A stretch of 64,000 nt of DNA from Aquiflexum balticum DSM 16537. GTDB lineage: Bacteria > Bacteroidota > Bacteroidia > Cytophagales > Cyclobacteriaceae. The notes under the pieces were generated by a model that worked only from the letters and a program-made list of their open reading frames with translations, was not told the origin of the DNA and ran no database searches. Positions 60,724 to 64,000 of this stretch are shown here, piece by piece. A program made the translations under genes and the position numbers. Where the stretch lies: contig NZ_LT838813.1 in the NCBI RefSeq assembly GCF_900176595.1, positions 496,001 to 560,000 on the forward strand. Direction: 5' to 3'. Every line of letters starts with the position of its first letter. Position 1 is the stretch's first letter.

Positions 60724-62490
60724 ATGCCTGTAATGTTAAATAGAGAACTGGTCACTTTTAAAATCCTACTGGGTAGCAGTGGGGATTCTCCTGCAACGGA
60801 AGAAATCCCCGGCAACGTTCAGGTGCTGGACATTTCTATTTATAGGGAACTCAACAAAATCCCCTATGCAACCATCCGGATAGTGGATGGATCTGCAGCA
60901 GATTCCGATTTTGAACTTAGTAATAGTGGCCTATTCAATCCAGGAAAAAGCATAGATCTCAAATTGGGCTATAATGGAATAGAGCAATCCGCATTTAACG
61001 GATTGATCATCAATAATTCCCATGTAATAAACGGTAGGCAGTCCATGCTTAATCTGATCTGCAAGCATAAAGCAGTAAACATGACTGTTTCCAAAAACAG
61101 CCGACATTTCAATGATCTGGGAGACAGCGACATAGTAGAGACGCTTTTTCAGGAATATGGAATCTCTGATCTTGAAATGGAGCCTTTTGGAAACACCCAT
61201 GAACAACTTTTACAGGCAAATGTATCTGATTGGGATTATGCATTATCGAGAATGGACACCAATGGTATGGCCTGCAATATCAATGGCAGTGTTTCAGTAT
61301 TCAAACCTGATTCTTCCCAAGAATCCAAGATGACCTTGGTCTATGGCAATAATATAATTGGTTTTAGAACAGAATCCGATATCAGAAGCCAAACCACGGC
61401 AGTTATTGCCTCTTCTTGGGATTATGCCAATCAAACAGTGCTTGAAGCAGAAGGAAACCCTCTTTCAAATGCCTCTCCGGGTAATATCTCTGAAAGTTTT
61501 CTGGCAGATGCCCATTCTCAGGATTTCAAGATCAAAACTCCGGCAATGTTTGACAATCAAGCCCTACAAGCAATAGCCGATGCAAAAAAACAAAAACAAT
61601 CTCTCTCCAAAATTCAGGGAAAAGTGAAATTTCAGGGCACATCAGATATCAATCCTGGAGATTGGGTATCGCTTGAAGGTGTGGGCGAGCAATTTAGCGG
61701 AAAGGCTTTTGTATCCGCTGTGAAACATGACATTAAGAACGGCAACTGGACGACCGAAGCATCCCTGGGCTGGGAGGGAGATTTCTACACAGAAAAATTC
61801 AACCCTTTTTCCAACAGTGCTGAAAGCGGTCAATTTTCCAAAATGCAGGGTTTGCACATAGGAATTGTCACTGATATAATGGATCCCAAAGGAGAAGGGC
61901 GGGTTCGGATAAAACTCCCAATGGTCAATCCTAATGACGCAGGCATTTGGGCAAGAGTTGCCACACTTGATGCTGGAAACAATAGGGGAACATTTTTTCG
62001 TCCGGAAATAGAGGATGAAGTAATTGTTGGATTTATGAACGGTGATTCTTCGCACCCCATCATCTTGGGTATGTTGCACAGCAGTGCCAAACCTACTCCT
62101 TTTGACCCCGAAGATTCCAACGACAAAAAAGGATATGTCTCCAGGTCGGAAATCAAAATCACCATCCATGATAGCGATAAAAGTATAACTATTGAAACCC
62201 CGGGAGGCAGAGAAATCAAAATGGATGATACAGCCGAAGAAATTGAAATTAAAGATGGGAATGGGAACTCTATAAAAATGAACAGTGACGGAATCAAAAT
62301 TGATTCCCCCATGGAAATCAGTATTACAGCTGGTTCAACCCTGAATCTGGCAGCTCCACAAATTGGAATAAAGGCAGATTCTTCGGCGAGTTTTGAGGCA
62401 TCAGGGAGCATGTCCGTGAAAAGTGATGGGACTGCCGAAATCAAAGGGTCAATGGTAGATATACAGGGAAGTTTAGTCAAAATAAATTAG
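60724..62490 (+). CDS. VgrG-like spike protein (Pvc8-like)
   Basis: 588-residue trimeric spike protein. N-terminal gpD-like domain (residues about 1-350), then an OB-fold gp5-like part with LHIGIVTDIMDPKGEGRVRIKLPMVNPNDAGIWARVA and GDSSHPIILGMLHS, and a C-terminal beta-helix of repeats (GDGIKI-like EIEIKDGNGNSIKMN, DGTAEIKGSMVDIQGSLVKIN). It sits at the tip of the tube and pierces the target membrane, carrying the PAAR tip encoded next. No effector extension is visible at its C-terminus. Confidence 0.93.
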   Translation: MPVMLNRELVTFKILLGSSGDSPATEEIPGNVQVLDISIYRELNKIPYATIRIVDGSAADSDFELSNSGLFNPGKSIDLKLGYNGIEQSAFNGLIINNSHVINGRQSMLNLICKHKAVNMTVSKNSRHFNDLGDSDIVETLFQEYGISDLEMEPFGNTHEQLLQANVSDWDYALSRMDTNGMACNINGSVSVFKPDSSQESKMTLVYGNNIIGFRTESDIRSQTTAVIASSWDYANQTVLEAEGNPLSNASPGNISESFLADAHSQDFKIKTPAMFDNQALQAIADAKKQKQSLSKIQGKVKFQGTSDINPGDWVSLEGVGEQFSGKAFVSAVKHDIKNGNWTTEASLGWEGDFYTEKFNPFSNSAESGQFSKMQGLHIGIVTDIMDPKGEGRVRIKLPMVNPNDAGIWARVATLDAGNNRGTFFRPEIEDEVIVGFMNGDSSHPIILGMLHSSAKPTPFDPEDSNDKKGYVSRSEIKITIHDSDKSITIETPGGREIKMDDTAEEIEIKDGNGNSIKMNSDGIKIDSPMEISITAGSTLNLAAPQIGIKADSSASFEASGSMSVKSDGTAEIKGSMVDIQGSLVKIN

Positions 62491-62497
62491 AAAAAAT

Positions 62498-62785
62498 ATG
62501 CCACCTGCAGCAAGGATTACCGATATGCATGTTTGCCCGATGGTAACTGGAACTGTCCCGCATGTGGGAGGTCCGATCCTCCCTGCAGGTGAGGCTACAG
62601 TATTGATCGGTGGAATGCCGGCTGCAAGAGTTGGTGATATGGCAACTTGTACCGGACCTCCCGATACGATAGTGAGTGGCTCAGGTACGGTTTTGATAGG
62701 AGGAATGCCTGCGGCAAGATTGGGAGATTCTACAGGACATGGTGGGACTATAGTCCTTGGATGTTTTACAGTATTGATAGGATAA
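62498..62785 (+). CDS. PAAR-domain tip protein (Pvc10-like)
   Basis: 95 residues, whole protein is a PAAR domain: PPAARITDMHVCPMVTGTVPHVGGPILP, two near-identical VLIGGMPAARVGDM / VLIGGMPAARLGDS repeats and a final GHGG. Zinc ligands are probably the histidines and Cys residues of HVCPM, PHVGG, CTG and GHGG. It sharpens the spike tip. The start overlaps the end of the VgrG region by 7 nt spacing. No fused toxin is present. Confidence 0.9.
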   Translation: MPPAARITDMHVCPMVTGTVPHVGGPILPAGEATVLIGGMPAARVGDMATCTGPPDTIVSGSGTVLIGGMPAARLGDSTGHGGTIVLGCFTVLIG

Positions 62786-62789
62786 TATT

Positions 62790-63206
62790 ATGGGAAAAAT
62801 GCATCAGTCATTCTTGGGAAGTGGTTGGAGTTTTCCCCCACAATTTGATAGGGGCAGCAGCAAAACCAAAATGCTCAAGGACGAGGAAGATATTCAGTCC
62901 AGCCTTGAAATTTTGCTTTCTACCAAACAAGGCGAGCGGGTAATGTTACCTGATTATGGCTGTAATTTACATGAACTGATCTTTGAACCCCTTACCACGA
63001 CGTTCAAAACATATATCAAAGATCTTATCAGAACAGCCATATTATACTATGAACCAAGAATAGAGGTAGAAAAAATAGAACTCAATGACACCGGCGAACT
63101 TGAAGGACGAATCCTGATTACCATTTCTTACAAGGTTCGGGCAACAAACTCAAGATTCAACTTTGTCTATCCATTTTATAAAAACGAAGGGACTGACCTG
63201 AGATAG
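62790..63206 (+). CDS. gp25-like baseplate wedge protein (Pvc9-like)
   Basis: 138 residues of the GPW/gp25 family: GRSWSFPPQFDRG-like start, EDIQSSLEILLSTKQGERVMLPDYGCNLHELIFEPLTT (family motif ERVMxPDFGC) and LIRTAILYYEPRIEVEKIEL. It forms the baseplate core around the spike. Spacing of 4 nt to the PAAR gene. In Afp/PVC systems the order is VgrG, gp25, PAAR, baseplate; here PAAR is before gp25. Confidence 0.92.
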   Translation: MGKMHQSFLGSGWSFPPQFDRGSSKTKMLKDEEDIQSSLEILLSTKQGERVMLPDYGCNLHELIFEPLTTTFKTYIKDLIRTAILYYEPRIEVEKIELNDTGELEGRILITISYKVRATNSRFNFVYPFYKNEGTDLR

Positions 63207-63215
63207 CAATCCATT

Positions 63216-64000
63216 ATGGCATGTAATGACAAAAATCCATTGATACGTGAAGGTGTCGACCGACTTACCAGAGCACTGGGATCTCTCTCACCGGATTTTG
63301 CACCTGTAGATGGCAGGTCAATGGAAGATCTCATGCTCTTTGCAAAAAGGTATGCCGCATTTTTGAATTACAAAAACCAAGACAATTCCAATGACGGGAC
63401 TTGGGAAGACCTGATGAAAACAGATATCACTGTGGTATTGGCAATGCTTTTATCCATTGATGTTTTCAAGCTTTCGGATTATATCAAGCTTTTAATCAAA
63501 AAAGCAAAATTGGCTATTGCTGCGAATGATGAAACTGAAGCAAAAAGACAATTTAAATACCTCTTCGATTTGGTTTTTACCTTGGCCCACACCGTGGATG
63601 AACAATGTGCTTTTCTTAAAGATGAACCTGATTATCAAAAGGAGATCAAAGCTGTAATTGAAACAAAACTGAATGCTCCATTTTCAAAACTTCACAATTT
63701 TAAAAAAGACAATCAGGATTTAATCCTCATGTCCAACAAAACGGATGCCTCATCACCAATCATCACCATCAACTCCCGAGGTACAATTCAATGGACCAAT
63801 TTTTCAATCACAGAAGAAAAACTAAAAATCACTATTCCAGGCGTAACCCCTGTTGATAAAATCAGTCATGTCATCAATCACAACCTTTTTAACAATCAGA
63901 TAAATCAGCTTTTGGGGGGAGTTTCTTCAATATTGAAAAAATCAGAGATTTTGTTTCAGAAATCACTGTCCGAATATCCCAAACACGAAGCACATTATGC
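63216..64000 (+). CDS. Partial large eCIS protein at the baseplate position (cut by window end)
   Basis: Open from an ATG at 63216 with no stop before the window edge; the first 261 codons are in frame. The translated part begins MACNDKNPLIREGVDRLTRA and continues LSPDFAPVDGRSMEDLMLFAKRYAAFLNY, DDGTWEDLMKTDITVVLAMLL-like helical sequence. By position it should be the Pvc11/Afp11-type baseplate wedge protein (J-like), but the known domain would lie beyond the window and the visible part is not diagnostic. Very likely part of the eCIS operon, 9 nt after gp25. Confidence 0.7.
   Translation, partial: MACNDKNPLIREGVDRLTRALGSLSPDFAPVDGRSMEDLMLFAKRYAAFLNYKNQDNSNDGTWEDLMKTDITVVLAMLLSIDVFKLSDYIKLLIKKAKLAIAANDETEAKRQFKYLFDLVFTLAHTVDEQCAFLKDEPDYQKEIKAVIETKLNAPFSKLHNFKKDNQDLILMSNKTDASSPIITINSRGTIQWTNFSITEEKLKITIPGVTPVDKISHVINHNLFNNQINQLLGGVSSILKKSEILFQKSLSEYPKHEAHY

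Noticed and set aside
61642..62480. Two long antisense frames (175 and 216 residues) inside the VgrG-like gene
   Set aside because: They are shadow frames of the repeat-rich VgrG coding sequence and do not resemble any family.

Overview
The window looks like a chromosomal segment of a Bacteroidota bacterium, most likely order Cytophagales, family Cyclobacteriaceae (an Algoriphagus-like organism). This is inferred from gene content and signals, not from a database search. Supporting signs are a TonB receptor/DUF4249 lipoprotein pair, a TraR/DksA protein with a degraded zinc finger, promoters of the Bacteroidota TTTG-N19-TAnnTTTG type, near absence of Shine-Dalgarno sites, AT-rich DNA, and an extracellular contractile injection system (eCIS) like those known from Algoriphagus.

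Layout. 1-13.8 kb: end of a TonB-dependent receptor with its lipoprotein, a THUMP-like methyltransferase, asd, a large secreted lamin-tail protein, a 51-residue small protein, a DksA-like protein, scpB, a SprT-like protein, a tiny Glu-rich lipoprotein, and the GTPases der and era. 14.0-14.2 kb: a strong promoter, a tRNA relic and an initiator tRNA. 14.6-19.1 kb: the arginine genes argB-argD-argC-argJ (cyclic acetyl-ornithine pathway). 19.2-27.5 kb: accessory genes, including two AAA/HEPN-type candidates, tandem CotH-like proteins, a broken CPBP protease and a two-gene block between inverted repeats. 21.9-32.3 kb also holds a trans-4-hydroxyproline catabolic set (FAD dehydrogenase, epimerase, aldehyde dehydrogenase, DHDPS-like lyase, AraC regulator), interrupted by the accessory genes. 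32.5-43.6 kb: a DUF4143 ATPase behind three 32-bp-spaced repeats, a DUF885 hydrolase, an ECF sigma/anti-sigma/Spy-like operon, ThuA, a VanX-like dipeptidase, an SDR gene with an internal TGA, hemH, and an antiporter/universal-stress pair. 43.8-51.4 kb: two tandem M14 peptidases, the first lacking its zinc ligands, then an IS1634-family element flanked by 220-bp identical direct repeats, then an S9 peptidase.

51.65-51.95 kb carries two 124-nt tRNA-like RNA genes in tandem. They have class II features, an oversized variable arm with a covarying base pair, and an anticodon loop lacking U33. I could not assign them to a known tRNA. After a LolC/E-type permease, rbfA and a membrane protein, the window ends in an eCIS operon from about 56.2 kb onward: cap-like DUF4255, an unknown protein, sheath, two tubes, DUF5908, LysM adaptor, VgrG spike, PAAR tip, gp25, and a truncated baseplate-position gene. 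A LuxR-type regulator with a degenerate receiver sits immediately upstream.

Intergenic DNA is rich in small repeats: an 11-nt-phased GAAATA array in at least four places, a CCTTYGAGGTC hairpin used four times, three CACTGAC-type hairpins, and heptad low-complexity tracts.
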